Shown in pieces: positions 46,677-59,838 of a stretch of 64,000 nt of DNA. Numbering within the stretch: the first letter of the stretch is position 1; each line of letters opens with the position of its first letter. The notes beneath the pieces were generated by a model. It worked only from the letters and a program-made list of their open reading frames with translations. It had not been told where the DNA came from and ran no database searches. The stretch comes from Niebla homalea (Eukaryota > Ascomycota > Lecanoromycetes > Lecanorales > Ramalinaceae), in NCBI GenBank assembly GCA_019925105.1, contig JAHGAU010000028.1:1-64000 (forward strand), read 5' to 3'. The position numbers and the translations under genes are program-made.

Positions 46677-49600
46677 ATTTAAACGAAGAACCTACCCGTG
46701 ATTAAGGCGGCCGGATTTTTTATGCCTTTAAAAATATTTTATTTAACAATTTAAACGGGCTATTAATAAAAGATTAAACTTTATAGAAGTCGCTATAAGG
46801 GATAAAAACGTATATTGCTTTTAAATTTTAACGATTAAATATACCGATAATATTAAAGACCCCTTTAACGTTTAAAACAATAAACCCTAGATTATTAACG
46901 GGTTTATAAGTTACGGAAATTAATACTTTCCTTTATTCTTCTTAATTAATTTAAGCGTTACCGGTTATTATTTTATTAATAAATAAATTATCCTATAAGT
47001 TTACGTAGTACTTTAAATTTCTTTTTTAACCCTTTTCCGACTTAAACTTATTCAAGATTATAAAAGTAAATACTTATGGCTTATTACTTATATAATTTAT
47101 TCCCGGATGATTATAAAAGGTTACTCGGAAAGTTAATTTTTTATATTTATTACCCGGCTTAAAATATACGATACGATTTTTAGAAAACCTTAAATAAAAC
47201 GGTATTACGTATTTATTTACCTTATAATTAATAAAATCTTCTTTATATTAAATTAATATAATTATAATAAAGCTAATTATTAAAACGTAAAACTTATTCC
47301 AGAATTCTTTTAAATTATAATCTTAATTTATTAAGTTTTAAATATATTCTTAAAAAGTAAAAGATTAAAGTTATTAAAGCCCCGGGAAAAAAAGAAGAAA
47401 CCATTAAATAATTTTCTTTTCCCGGAGCTTATTAAAGAAAAAAGGCCCTTTTTAATTAAAATTATTAATACGGCGGCCTTTTATATTATTATAAAAATTT
47501 AAAAAGAAAAAAGGATTTAAACCTTTTATATTTTAATAACGGACTTAATTAATTACCTGGATTTCCTTAATAATACTTTAATTAATATCTCCGTTATAAT
47601 AACTTATAAGGATAACTTCGCGGAGGAAACGGTTTTTATAAATAAAATTATAATTAAACTTTTAACGGAATATTACGACTTTAAGGATATTTTTAATCGC
47701 ATAACGGTAAATAAGCTACCTTTATACCGGGATTATAATTATAAGATTAACTTAACCTTAAAAAGGATTCTTCCCGGAGTTATATTTATTTATTCTTAAA
47801 CTATAAGCTTTAAAAATTAAAAGAATATATTATTAAGAACTTAAAAAAGGATTTATTAAACCTAATAAAGCCCCCTATAAATCCACTATCCTTTTTACCC
47901 TTAAGTTTAACGGCGACCTATAATTATACGTGGATTACCGTGGGATTAACGTTATTATTAAGAGGAATTAATATTTTATTCCTTTAATAAAAGAAATATT
48001 ATTCTGAATTACCGGTTATAAATAGATTACCCGCTTAAATATTATCGCGGCCTTTAATAAGCTCCGTATATACCTAGAAAGTAAAAACTTTATAATATTC
48101 GTTATTTTATTAAGCGCCTTTAAGTATAAAGTTATATTTTTTAACTTAATTAATAGCCCCGTTTTATATTAATAATATATAAATAAAATCCTATTTAATT
48201 ACTTAAATATCTTTATTTAAACTTACTTAAATAATATTATTATTTATAACGTTATTAAGAAAGAATATACCCGATATATACGCTTAATATTAAAGCGTTT
48301 ACGTAACGCCGGCTTATAAATAAATATCCGGAAATACGAATTCGGAGTTTAATAAATTAAGTTTTTAAGTCTTATTTTTATTATTAACGGGTTAAAAGTA
48401 GACCCCGATAAAGTAAATAAAATTAAAGATTGACCGGTCCCCGTTAATTTAAAAGCCCTTTAAGGATTTATTAACTTTTATAACTTTTATTAAAGATTTA
48501 TTCTTTAATTCTTTAAAATAATAAAACCTTTTTTAAAGCTTATTAAAAAGGAAACCTTATTTATATAGTCCCCGGAGTCTTAAAAGGCTTACGCGATACT
48601 TAAAGAGGCTCTTATTATAGCCCCCGTATTAATTTATTATAATCCTAATAAAGAAATAATCCTTAAAATTAACATTTTAAATTATGTTTCTAACGGTACT
48701 TTTTCCCAATATAATAAATTAAGGAATTATACTTAATAGCTTATTATTTTAAGAATATATTACCGGTTAAATATAATTATAATATCTATAATAAGGAGCT
48801 TTTCGCTATTATTAAATATTTAAAAAATTAACGGTTAAAACTCGAAATAATAAAGAAGCCCTTCTATATTTTTAACGATAATTAAGCCTTAAAGTATTTT
48901 ATTAAAAGTTAAAAGCTTATAAAATATTAAGTAAAGTACCTTAATATCCTTTTTAAGTTTAATTTTAGGGTTATTTACCGCCCGGGTAAATAAAATAATA
49001 AAGTTAACGCCCTTATTTAAATACCTGGTTACCGATTATAAGGCAACGATAATAATAGGATTAAAGATTAATTCTAAATTATTTTATTTTTAAGCGTTTT
49101 AAAATCTTAATCTTAAATAAGGGGGAAAAGGCACCGGTATTAACTTATTTAATTTTTAAAGAACTTAAGTTTTATAAGTAAATCCGTAAAGTTAATCGTA
49201 TTAATAAGGGTTTAATGGAGTTTAAAAAAGTAATTATAGAAAATAAATTTTTTAATTTTAAAAATATACCCTTAATCCGTATTAAGGTTTAATCCGATAT
49301 CCTTATTAATAAAGGTAAATTATAGGTATTAATGCCGCTTATTATAAAGGTCTTAAAATATATTTATAATAAATTAATTAATAATTATTTTAACCGGGAT
49401 TATATAATTAAATTTATTTCCCGGTATTTCTTTTAATTTACTTTATAGGACGATATCGACCGTTATATTTTAAATTATAATATTTATTTTTAATTTAAAA
49501 CCCCGCGATAAAAGCCTAGGTATAAAATTATTTTATTAATTAGAAATCCCGGAATAAAAATAAATTAATCTTTTAATTAATTTTATTACCGGACTATTTA

Positions 49601-50950
49601 AGTATAAAAGTATAAACGTTATTTTTACCGTAATTTATATACTATTTAAAACCCGATATTATATTCTTTATTACGTTAAAGAAAAAGGGATTTTTATTAA
49701 AGAGATAGCTTAGCTTTTTATTAAGGAAATATTTAAGTATTACGGCCTTCCGGATAATATTATTTTAGATCGTAACCCGTAATTTATTAATAAAATATAA
49801 CGCTTTTTACTATATTAACTTAAAATCGACCCCCGGACTTTAACTCCTTATTACGCTAAAAGTAACGGTTAAATTAAAAGAATAAATTAAAAAGGTAAAG
49901 TAAGGACTCCGGACCTACGTAAATTATTAATAAAACGATTAAGTACGGTAATTACTTATAGTGGAATTTACGGACAATAATAACCTAAGTTAATCAATTA
50001 AAATAATACTTTTTTACCTTAATAAAAACCTTTACTTAAGGATATTATTTAAGCTTAATAATATTAAATATATTACCGCCCGTAAATAACTTTAAATTAA
50101 AAAAGTTACCGATATTATTAAAATTATATAAGAAATCCTTAATATAGTATATTTTAATTTAAATAAAACTTATAATAATACGTTTAAGTAAATTAATTAC
50201 CGGCGCCGGAACGTAAAATTTAAGATAAACGATAAAATTTATATAAACGTTAAGTATTTAATAATTAATTAATTTAATAAAAAGTTAAATAATAAACGCT
50301 TAAGTCCTTATATTATCCTTAAATAATATTATTCCTCTTATAAATTAAACGTCTTAAATATTTTCCGGGCTTATCTTATTTTTTATATAAACGACCTTAC
50401 CCGTATTCCGATTAAAAAGAAATTATTTTTACCGGGATAAATAAATTTACCCTTTAAACTTATTATTATAAATAAAAAAAGTATTAAGGAGTAAAAGTTT
50501 AAAGAAATTATTAATTCTTAACGTATTAATTAAAAGTAAAGGTTATAATATAAAATTAAATAAGTAAACTTACCCTTAAACAATATTTAATATTACGCCG
50601 ATATTAAAGAATTCCTTTATATTTAAGGATTAATTAAAGTTTTTTATAAGAAGTACCCGGATAAACCCGGATTATGGCCCGGAGATTTAAACGATATAAT
50701 AATACTTTAAGTAACCTTTAAGGGTTATTCTGAATATTTAGGGTAAATAATAATTTCTCCGGGTATAAAACTTAATATTATAAGCTATATATTGCATCTT
50801 TATTAAGTTTAAGGGCCCTTTAAGATAGCCTTATAGCTCCTTAAAGTTATTAAAGTAACTATTATTAATATTACTTACCTATATGGATTATACGCCCCTT
50901 TATTGGTATAAATTTAGTATATAAAATAAAAAAGTTGAAAAAATATTTTA
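46677..50950 (+). pseudogene. Gypsy G1 pol: RT, RNase H, integrase, chromodomain, RIP-dead
   Basis: With stops ignored and a few frame changes, the translation follows a Ty3/Gypsy Pol. RT: LPLYRDYNYKINL (about 47716-47754), GDL-stop-LYVDYRGIN (47912-47950; GSLRLCVDYRGLN expected) and YLNNIIIYN (48224-48250; YLDDIIIYS expected). RNase H: YNIYNKELFAI near 48780-48815 and VIYRPGK near 48970-48990. Integrase core: YYGLPDNIILDRNPQFI near 49740-49790 and TPYYAKSNG near 49840-49870 (HPQTDGQ region). Chromodomain: about 50485-50620, ending QYYADIKEF. Stops replace Trp and Gln. The chromodomain would target insertion to H3K9-methylated chromatin in a live element. Confidence 0.88.
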
Positions 50951-50964
50951 AAAGGGGGGTAAAT

Positions 50965-51299
50965 CGTAAAAAACGATACCTGCCCCGGAACCCCCCGGAC
51001 GAAATCACGTTTTAAGGCTCACTACGGGGGCTACCGCCACGATCCTACCCCCGTATGCTTATACCAGTTACCCGGCCACCGCCACGATACTACCTTTATT
51101 ATTCTTATACCACTTACCCGGCCAACTAGTAACGGGTAAGTTAAGTAATCTGCGACTCTTACGTTACTTACCCGGCCAATTAGTGACGGTTACCCGGCCA
51201 ATTAATAACGGGTAAAAGGGGTAATTTTGAGTTTAAAATTTTTTCCTTTTCAGCGTACTTACAGGCTCGAAGGCGAGCCTTTCCTAAAGGGGAGGGTAA
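50965..51299 (+). other. GC-rich 3' untranslated block of Gypsy G1 with short repeats
   Basis: This lightly mutated block contains four exact copies of TTACCCGGCCA (51068-51078, 51114-51124, 51168-51178, 51190-51200). Inverted partners of the AACGGGTAA type (about 51131 and 51208) can pair with them. ACCGCCACGAT occurs twice (51031 and 51077). It ends with the polypurine tract at 51286-51299. Its sharp left edge against the AT-rich pol is striking. Confidence 0.85.
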
Positions 51300-51514
51300 T
51301 ATTAAGGTTTAAGGGTATTAATAGCTAAAATGCAGGCCCTACCGGGCCTACCCCGGGTTAAGCCCGGGGTTAACCCGGCATAAGGAGTGTTACCGACTGG
51401 GTATATTAGGGCCTTCGGCCCCTTCACTCCTATACTTCTGTACTTTAATATCTTTAGTTATACGTAATATACCCTTTGCCTTCCAAACACCCCAGAGGGG
51501 CTTGCACTCTAACA
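51300..51514 (+). repeat. 3' LTR of Gypsy G1
   Basis: 215 bp, from TATTAAGGTTTAAGG (TGTCAGGGTTCAGG in the 5' LTR) to CTTGCACTCTAACA, followed by the ATATT duplication. Confidence 0.93.
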
Positions 51515-51519
51515 ATATT

Positions 51520-53955
51520 CAAATCTTCGGAATAATGTTAACGTAATACTTAATACCGAGATTCTTTTTTCGGATATTAATATCGTTAAGATTTTATTAT
51601 ATAATCTTTAATCGATATCTTAAGGTCGCTATATTAAGTCGGTTATTTATCGCAATTTTAAATTAATATTATATTAATATATTATTCCGTAACGTTATTA
51701 TTGTAATAATTATATCGTTATTATAACCTTTAATCGGAAATTAATTATTATTACCGGTCTCGATAACTTATATTATCGTAATTACCCTTTAATATTCTTA
51801 TACGTGATTTAAAGATTTAAAACCGGCGTATTATAATTACCTATATAGTTAATTGTTTATATTTAATATTATCGAGCTTATTCGTTATAATTAATTTATC
51901 GATCGCTTACGGTTATAAAATTGGGGGTTTATATTTTCAGAAGTAACTCTTCTCTTAATTATTATATAATTTCTGAATAAGTTATTTTTTACGAATAGAA
52001 CTTAAGGTTATTTTTATATTATTAATATGTTAACCTTCTTATTCTCCTTAAGATATTTACCGTTTTATTATTATAGTTTTTCGTTTCCGGCCCGGTATAG
52101 TTATTTAGGTTTATATTATCCCGGAATATTATAAAAGTAAAAGGTTAATATTAATTTTAAATCTACGCAATTTTTATATATTAACCTTTATATTATTTAA
52201 ACTATTATAATAAAACCGACCCTTCTTAAATATTTTCTTTATTAATAACAAATCTTAAGTTATTACTTAAAACTTAAATTAAAAGAAAGAAAATTTTTTT
52301 CTCTTTTAAAATTAATAAATACTGACGAGATATTATAGTAATAAGCGTATAGTTAAAGTTAGATTATTAAGGAAAAATAAAAAATAAGATTAAAAAAAGA
52401 ACAAGGGCGAAAATCTAAAAAAGAAAAATTAAGAATATAAATTAAATAAGGACTTTAGGAAAGGAAGGGGGTAAAAAAAAGCATAAATAAAGAATCTAAG
52501 GAAACTTAGAAAACCTAAAGAATCCGGGGAATAAGTAAAGAGGCCAATAAGGTACCTTAAAATATCGATTAAAAAATCGGAAAGGGTAAAATCTTAAAAT
52601 AACGAAGTATAATATACGTAATATTACGATAACGATTATGCCTTACGATAAGTACCTAAATACAGGTAAATATTATGCGGATATATAATACTTAAATTAA
52701 TATTAATACTATTATTTAATAATATATAATCGGTTAATTATTAAAGGTAAATAAATAAGTAGGTAAGCAGGCTTATAGGCGCTTATAGGCTTAATTACTA
52801 TTTATATATCTAGCTAAAAAAAATTTAAAAATAAAAGAGATAAATAAGGGAAGAAAAAAAACTTAAATAAAATAAATAGAGTATTTTATATAATAGGTAG
52901 TATACCTGGAAATAATATACTTAAAAATACCCGGAAGAAACGAAGCTTTAAAAATAGTTAAATAATAAGTAAACTACTATATAAGTTAGCCCTTATCAGT
53001 AAATCTCGGAGGGACTTTTTATTATTTATTACTTTATAGTAATTTTATTCTTACCGTAATTACTACTTTATTAATAATTATAAAGGCTATAAACTTATTA
53101 GCAGTTAAGGGTAAATTAAGTAGGTTATATATATACTTTAATTCCCAATAATCAGTTTATTAATAATAGTATTATATAGGAAAGTTATTGTTTATTTCCT
53201 TAGTATCTAAGTCTTCTTCCCTGGTCAATATTTTTACCGGTAAAAACATATTGCTTATTATAACATGGATTTTATATAAAATTAACGATTACTTTTCGTT
53301 ATTATATTTTTAAATTAATTTAAAATAGCTTTTCTAAATATCCTTAAAGCTCCCCCGATTACCCTAATACTTTTCTAATATTTACTTTTAAATAAGGGTT
53401 ATAGGTTATTACCCTTAAATTTTTACGATATAATTATATACCTTAAGATTACCTTAAAAGCCTTATTATAAATACGGGGATATATAAAGAGTTTATATAT
53501 GTTATCTGGATTTAATTTAACGTAACATAAATAATATAATGGGTTAATCGTGGTTTTAATCGTAATTATATTATAATTGGATTTAAAATATTTAAACGTT
53601 TAACGGTAAGTAGCTCCGGCGGCAGGTACATATATATATTTATGTCCTTGTACTTTTATAAGTGAGGATTTATAAGGCTTATATTTAAAAGCTTATAAAG
53701 ACGTAAAATTAAGGGTTAATAAAATACTTATTTATTTAATAATTACCTTAAGCTTTTAACCTATAACTATAGGATAAAATATCTCTTTATATATTTAATT
53801 TTTTCGCTTAAATAATTAAATACAGAAACGGATATATATTTAACTAACCCTATATAATCCCTTATATCGGGCGTTCCCTTTATAACTTATACTTAAGTTA
53901 AAGATTACCCTCCTATAATACCCTTTTAAAGTTTATTTATTAAATAATAATAAGG
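51520..53955. other. Decayed AT-rich DNA, nothing recognised
   Basis: RIP-mutated. The last 50-60 bases before 53956 align with the L5 sequence near 35240-35285, so LINE L7 probably begins within about 100 bp of 53900. Upstream of that nothing could be assigned. Confidence 0.5.
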
Positions 53956-54113
53956 TGTTAAAGACTCAGCAGAGCTGATCCATGCCGCGGAACGGGTTCC
54001 GCATTGCTTAACACCCGCACTTACACTATACATAGCTTACCATTACTATATTTACTTAGATCAACAGTTATATATATCAGATACATTTTACCCTTTATAC
54101 TGAGTACGTTATA
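53956..54113. repeat. Left LTR of element S2
   Basis: 158 bp, moderately mutated relative to 55334-55490 (for example CACGCCACA became TACGTTATA). It contains the palindrome GCGGAACGGGTTCCGC. Confidence 0.9.
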
Positions 54114-54159
54114 ATTTAATAGTAATAGTATAAGACTACGTTTATTATCGCAATATAAA

Positions 54160-54760
54160 CGTATCCTGTAGGACGTTAAAGCGATCGATTATAGATTTAA
54201 AGAACGTAGAAGATACGACGAGCTTAATAAACTCGACGAGAGTCTCTTTATTAGTAACTTTAAAAGTAATAATATTATTATCACCAATTTTATTATATCT
54301 AATTAATCAATAGACAATTAATACGTTTTAATAAAGCCGAGATTAATCCCGTTTCTTTTAGTAGGTTAAACGACGATATTATAATAATACTTACCTTTAA
54401 TAACGAGCAATTTAAGCGACTTTTTAGTTATTTTATACTTAAACCTATATTAATACCCTTAAAAATACCGCTAAAATATTTTATTTTTAATCCTCTTATT
54501 TATAACGTCTTTAGCTTTACCGTACGTCTTATTAATGTCGACCCATAAGATATAAATACGTATCTTAAACGCGGAACTTATACTTAATACGAGTTACTTA
54601 ATAAGATAATAAAAGCTGGTATTAATATTAATATACGGCTTTGGACAAGAAAGCTTAAGAAGAGATATTTATATATAGTAGGCAAAACCTCTATAATACT
54701 TTAATATAATACCGTTATATCTTTATTGTTTTTACCGTAAATACTTTATTAAATTTAATT
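54160..54760 (-). pseudogene. Unidentified frame remnants inside LTR element S2
   Basis: On the minus strand a stretch at about 54165-54292 stays open and protein-like (GDNNIITFKVTNKETL followed by VEFIKLVVSSTFFKSI). Further upstream the frame breaks up with TAA stops. It is not a retroviral domain and not clearly the same as the frame in S1. It may be a second captured fragment or the diverged interior of the same family. Confidence 0.4.
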
Positions 54761-55333
54761 ACAAACGGTTTAGCAATAAGCATTTAAGCCACGGCGTATA
54801 CCTATAGTCGTAAGATTTAAGTAAGAAAAAGTGGACTATAAATATACCGGACTATGCGTTATACGTTATTTCTTAAAGCTTATTTGTTTTAATAATATTA
54901 TATTTTTAATATTAATACCATTATCCTCAGCAAGTTTAATACAGCTTTAATATTAAGCCTTTTACTCTCATAATATTTACTTCTAAAGCAACTTACGGCC
55001 ACCTAGTTTTACCCCTGTTCTCACCCATACCATTTAGCCCACCGGGCTATAGATTTGATTTCGGTAATACCCCGGGGATCACGTTTTTAAGCAATTTAGA
55101 GCTTAAAAAACCACGATTATTTCCCGGGTGTAATTGCGATAATTACCCGCGTCGGTTGTTTTATTTTTCACCTTTTACCATGCGCTTATTAACAATGACC
55201 CCTTTATACCATCACCCCTTCATATACTTGGCGCTAAGATGGGCTTATATAAGGCTCCGGAACCCCTTGGTATACACTTTTATTGTTATTATTGTTGCTT
55301 ATAGGGTATTAGCCTTTTTTATAAGTAGCAAAT

Positions 55334-55490
55334 TGTTAGGGACTTAGCAGAGCGATTTATGCCGCGGAACGGGTTCCGTATTGCTTGGTACCCGCACTCG
55401 CACTATACATAGCTCACCACCACCACACTCACTTAGATCAACAATCATACATATCACATACGTTTTACCCTTTATACTGAGCACGCCACA
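55334..55490. repeat. Right LTR of element S2
   Basis: 157 bp, less mutated than its partner. It is preceded by a lightly mutated 3' interior (about 55000-55333) with a TATATAAGG box near 55245. The 63-codon open frame at 55156-55347 runs into the LTR and is not a gene. Confidence 0.9.
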
Positions 55491-56949
55491 TAAAGCCGGT
55501 TATAATATACGTAATAATTATTTAATATATATTTAAAGGACCCTTAAATATAAAAGAAAACCTATTTAATAACGATAAAAGGTTTAAAATTAATATTTAA
55601 GAATAAATAATAACGTATAAAAATTACTTCCGTTCCGGTATTAAAGTTTAAGGTTTTTATATTATTAATTAAATTAACCTTTAATTAAATAATCGCTTAA
55701 GTAAAACTTAAGAAATATACGTATTTAACTATAATAACAAGGAACGAATAAATCCGTATAAACCTTAAGTAATCCCGGGCGGGGAAAAGTAAAAGAGAAA
55801 TATATATCCTTTTTATTAAAGTAAAGTTAAATTAAATTAAAAAAATTAACCTTATTAATATTTAAGAAGTTAATATAAATATATATAAGTTATTATTTAA
55901 TATAAAGGAAACGGAAGTTAAAAAGATTATAAAGGTAAAAGTAATAATAATTATTAAGTAAATTATAACGTAATAAATTAAGCCTTAACGTAAATATAAA
56001 GGATTAATCCCTTAAAAGTAACGGTATTTAACCTTAAATAAAGAGGAAATTACCGATAAATACCTTTAATATTACGGAATTATAAAAAGGGTAATAATAC
56101 GTTTATAATTTAACTCCGGATAAATAAAAATAACTTAATTTACTTCCTTTTTATTATATATACCGGTAACTAAATAAATATTAATTATAAGTATGGATAA
56201 AGGAAGTAAAATATAATTTATATATTTATTTTATATTTATTATTTACGGAGCTTAAAATAAGATTAATTTAAAAAAAACCGGGATAAACGATTATTATAA
56301 AATATTCTTTATAAAACGAGGTATCCGGGCGGTTATAAAGTTTATAATATTTATAAACTTATTATTTTAATTTAACCTTATCGGTAAAATAAATAAAATT
56401 ATTAAAAACCTTATAAAGAAGGCTTATTACCGATTAAAAAGGAAAAAAAAGGTAAATATTAATTATAATAATTATATAAACCGGAAAGTATCTTTTATAA
56501 TTAAAGAAATATAATAGTAAACGTTGATTAAAAATCCTTAAAAAAACGGTTATAATAATAAGTTAAAAAGGTAATTATAATTAAAATGATAATAATATAC
56601 GTACCGGTAAAGGCATTTAAAGGTATTATTTGAAAGGTTAATATAAGGTAAACCTATAAAGAGATAGAAAAATAATAGGTTTAAAAATAACCCTTAAAAG
56701 AACTTAATTATAATATTATAGGTTTTCTTTAAAAAAAATATATAAATAAATTATTATTCTTTAAACGGCCGGGGACGCTTTTTATCCTTTAAGGTAAAAG
56801 TAAAGGTTAAGTAAAAATTAATTTTTTAGTTTTAACGTTATAAGTATTAGGTTTTTACGGTTATTAATAAGGCTTAATAACCGACTATTAAGGAACGCCG
56901 GAATTAACTTACCTAAATCCGTAATATAAATTAATCAATCAATCAATTA
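55491..56949 (+). mobile_element. LINE copy L7, 3' part
   Basis: Aligns with LINE L5 from about 35300 to the tail; the ATCA tail is at about 56930-56949. Its upstream continuation lies left of element S2 and appears to end near 53900, so L7 is a 5'-truncated copy of about 1.5 kb split by S2. Fully RIP-mutated. Confidence 0.82.
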
Positions 56950-59102
56950 ATAAATAATTTATAGGCTTTTATTTTTAAATAGTTTAATTTAACCGGTTTC
57001 TTAAGGATTATTGTTTTAGTTTATTTAAACTTATAAAAGTAATAATTAACATTGAAATAAACTTAAAAATAGTGAATGAAAACCTCCTTAAATAAGTAAA
57101 TAAAAACCTCCTTAAATAATATTATTATTATAAATAGGAATATATTTATTTCCGTTAAATTTAAAGGCTTTATCTTTTTTCAGCTTATTTATTAGCTTAA
57201 TTATTATCTTTTAAATTATAATTCTGCTTATTATTATCGGTTCCGGGTACGTAATATCCTTAATATTAAATAGATTAACGTCCGGCGGGGGGGGGGGAAC
57301 GTTTTTTTAAGAACCTTAATTTTCTCGTTAAAGATATTAGTTATTAAATTATTAAGTTTCTTAATAAACGGGAACTTAAGGATAAATTTAAATTTATTAT
57401 TTTACTTTTTATTATATTTTATTAACTTTTAAATATTATAAAAAAAAGGCTTAAATTACAAATTATTGATCGGAAATAAATTTACTTATTTTTTTAATAA
57501 TCCTTTTTTTTAAGCTTCCTTTAACTATATAAACGTTTCTTAATTCCTATATTAATAGCTTATTTAATTAACGTTTTTACTTTTATAATCGTTATTATAT
57601 ATTTTTCCATTTAATAAATCTTAAATTTTTAAGACAGTTTTATTATCGGGACTATTATATTAATTACTTTATATAACGTTCTTATTATTTATTTTATAAA
57701 AAGGTTAATTTATTCCTTATTATTTAATTAAAGAAGCTCCGTTAATTACGTTGCCGCTTTTTTTATCTTTATATATACCTTAACTTCCTGAACCGTTTTT
57801 TACGCCCTTTTTATTAATATTAATAACGTTATATTAACCGATTGATTTAAAGTTATTTATATTAGTATATAATTTAAGTTATATTTTAAGTTTTTTCATA
57901 GTTTATACGCCGTTATTACGTTAATAACCCTTTTTATACCGAACGTTAAATTAATTATTATTTTAAATTCCCGGTTTTATTACGTTATAGTACCTTAAAG
58001 TATTAATAGTGAAAAATTAAACGTTATAGCGGTTATTAATAACTTCTTTAATTTAATATAATTAGTTATATAACCCTTTTCGTTCTATATATTATAGTAA
58101 AAATTGAAGTTTTTTAATATAATATTTTTAAGTAATAGTATCGCCAAAAAAACCGGCTTTATTAATTAATAACGGGTTATATATATTATAAATACTTAAG
58201 TCGTTTTCCGTATTCCTTTTTTACGTAATCCGAAACGTATATAGATTTTTATTATAATAAATAACGTTTTAACTATTTATATTTTAATTTTTATTTATAA
58301 AGAAATACGTCCGGGACGTTTCGTCTTCCTTAAACGTTAAGTAAAATTTTTTACCCAAGTTAATTAAAAAGCTCATATATAAGTTATATAATAATTTTTA
58401 TATTATTATAATATTAATATCTTTTATTTTTTTAAACTTAAATATTAATAATATTCTTTTAATTATTTTATTTTATATGTTATATTATATACTCTTAAAA
58501 GTATTCATATATTATATATTAACTTCCGTTAGGGTTTTTTTTATTAACTTTTATTTAGGTTATTAACTTTATATTAAAATTAAGTATTATTTATCCCGGC
58601 TTTTTTATAATTATTATTATCGCTTTAAGGCGGCCAGATTTAAAAATTAACGTTATAATAAGCTTCCTTTTCTTTATATCGTCCGTTATAACTTTTTACC
58701 CGTTTTTATTTAATTAACTTTACTTCCGTTTTAAGATTATCTTTAATTAATTTATTAACTTAACTTTATATAAATTATACCGTTAAACCTTAATGGTTAT
58801 CTTAATTTCTTTATACTTAATTTCCTTAATCTTTACCGGGTATTTTAAGTTTTATATTAAGTATTTATCCCTTTTATACGCTATATACTTATATATGTTT
58901 TTAACGAAGCTTTTATTCATTAAGTTTATATACTTATACGTATTATACCCCTTAATATATACCGTAGATTTTATATTATTAAGGTATTTTATAATAATAT
59001 ATCCGTAATTTTAATACTTAAAGTATTAATAAATAGCCGCCGTTTTATTTTACAGCCGGGTTAATTTAAAAACCTTCCTTTAATAATCTTTTTATATAAA
59101 AT

Positions 59103-59280
59103 TGTCAGGGTAATAACCACTCGGCCATCTTATGGACAAAAGTAACTATCCGGGGTAGGTAATAGCGCTTAGGGGTAAGCCGCTATTACCATATATAAGA
59201 AGGTAGTTTACCCGGGGGATCACCCCCAGGGGTAGGCCTTACCCCGGAGCCCTTGCTTTAGGGTAAGTACTACCATAATA
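59103..59280 (-). repeat. LTR of element S4 (3' LTR if minus)
   Basis: 178 bp, the same length as its partner, with a handful of C/T and G/A differences (CTTTAGGGTAAG against CTCCAGGGTAGG). The third copy is the solo LTR at 2426-2604. Confidence 0.93.
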
Positions 59281-59838
59281 GTATCCCCTCTCCTATAGGC
59301 TCGTCCCCGAGCTTACAGACTATAAACCACGCCTCCGGGGGAATTACCCCCGGGCTAAAGGTCCTCTTAAAACTTAATTGGGTAAGTAAGTGGGGGCTAA
59401 GAACTCCTTACCTAAGGGAGATTACCTCCGGTATAGGTCCGAACCTCCTAGGCCGGACCCGGATTTAGATTTAGTGGCCCGTAGACATAATTTAGGGGCT
59501 TAGTGACTTTGCAAGGGTATGGCCCGGGGTTTAGTGTCCTCGTCAGGAATAACCCACTTTTCTCTCATTGGGTAAGCCCGGGTAACCTTTAGTAGGTACC
59601 CGTACCCGCACCGTTCCTTATTGGGCAGGTAAAGGCCACGTCTTAGGGTGCCTTACCCACGGTCCCACGATTAGCCCGCGTAGTTTTAGGGCGTTTCAGC
59701 CCCCCGCATCGGTAGTTTTTGGGCATTCCGGCCCCCCTCGGTAGTTTTCTGTACCTCGGACCTCGGCCCCCGGTACTGTAGGGTAGCGGGTCCTACCCGC
59801 CCCCGTACTCACGCTTAGTCTTACCTCCTGAGTTACCC

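Larger units (their letters stand above)
41533..51514 (+). mobile_element. Ty3/Gypsy chromovirus G1 with two nested insertions, TSD ATATT
   Basis: Direct 215-bp LTRs at 41533-41747 and 51300-51514 are flanked by a perfect ATATT duplication (41528-41532, 51515-51519). A polypurine tract, AAAGGGGAGGGTAA, lies directly before the right LTR (51286-51299). The pol order is RT, RNase H, integrase, chromodomain, as in Ty3/Gypsy chromoviruses. Removing the LTR element at 43838-46188 and the LINE fragment at 46294-46664, with their target duplications, leaves about 7.2 kb, a normal length. All frames are destroyed by RIP, but the LTRs and the 3' untranslated block are GC-rich and lightly mutated. Confidence 0.93.
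53956..55490. mobile_element. Small non-autonomous LTR element S2, TSD TAAGG/TAAAG
   Basis: Direct LTRs at 53956-54113 (158 bp) and 55334-55490 (157 bp), TGTTA...CACA, are flanked by TAAGG (53951-55) and TAAAG (55491-95); the single difference is G-to-A. The interior (1,220 bp) begins TTTAATAGTAATAGTATA, a mutated form of the TGGTAGCAATAGC primer site seen in S1. It shares the GATCACGTTTTT block with S1 (55078 and 26850) and is similar in size (1,535 against 1,540 bp), so S1 and S2 are related. No gag or pol; minus-strand frame remnants are listed separately. Confidence 0.9.

Noticed and set aside
55156..55347. 63-codon plus-strand hydrophobic frame
   Set aside because: It runs from the S2 interior into its right LTR and has no counterpart in S1.
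58793..59008. Hydrophobic 71-codon frame resembling a membrane protein
   Set aside because: It lies in RIP-mutated LINE L8 on the strand opposite to the LINE; AT-rich DNA gives Ile/Leu/Tyr/Phe-rich frames by chance, as at 61025-61213 and 60395-60592.
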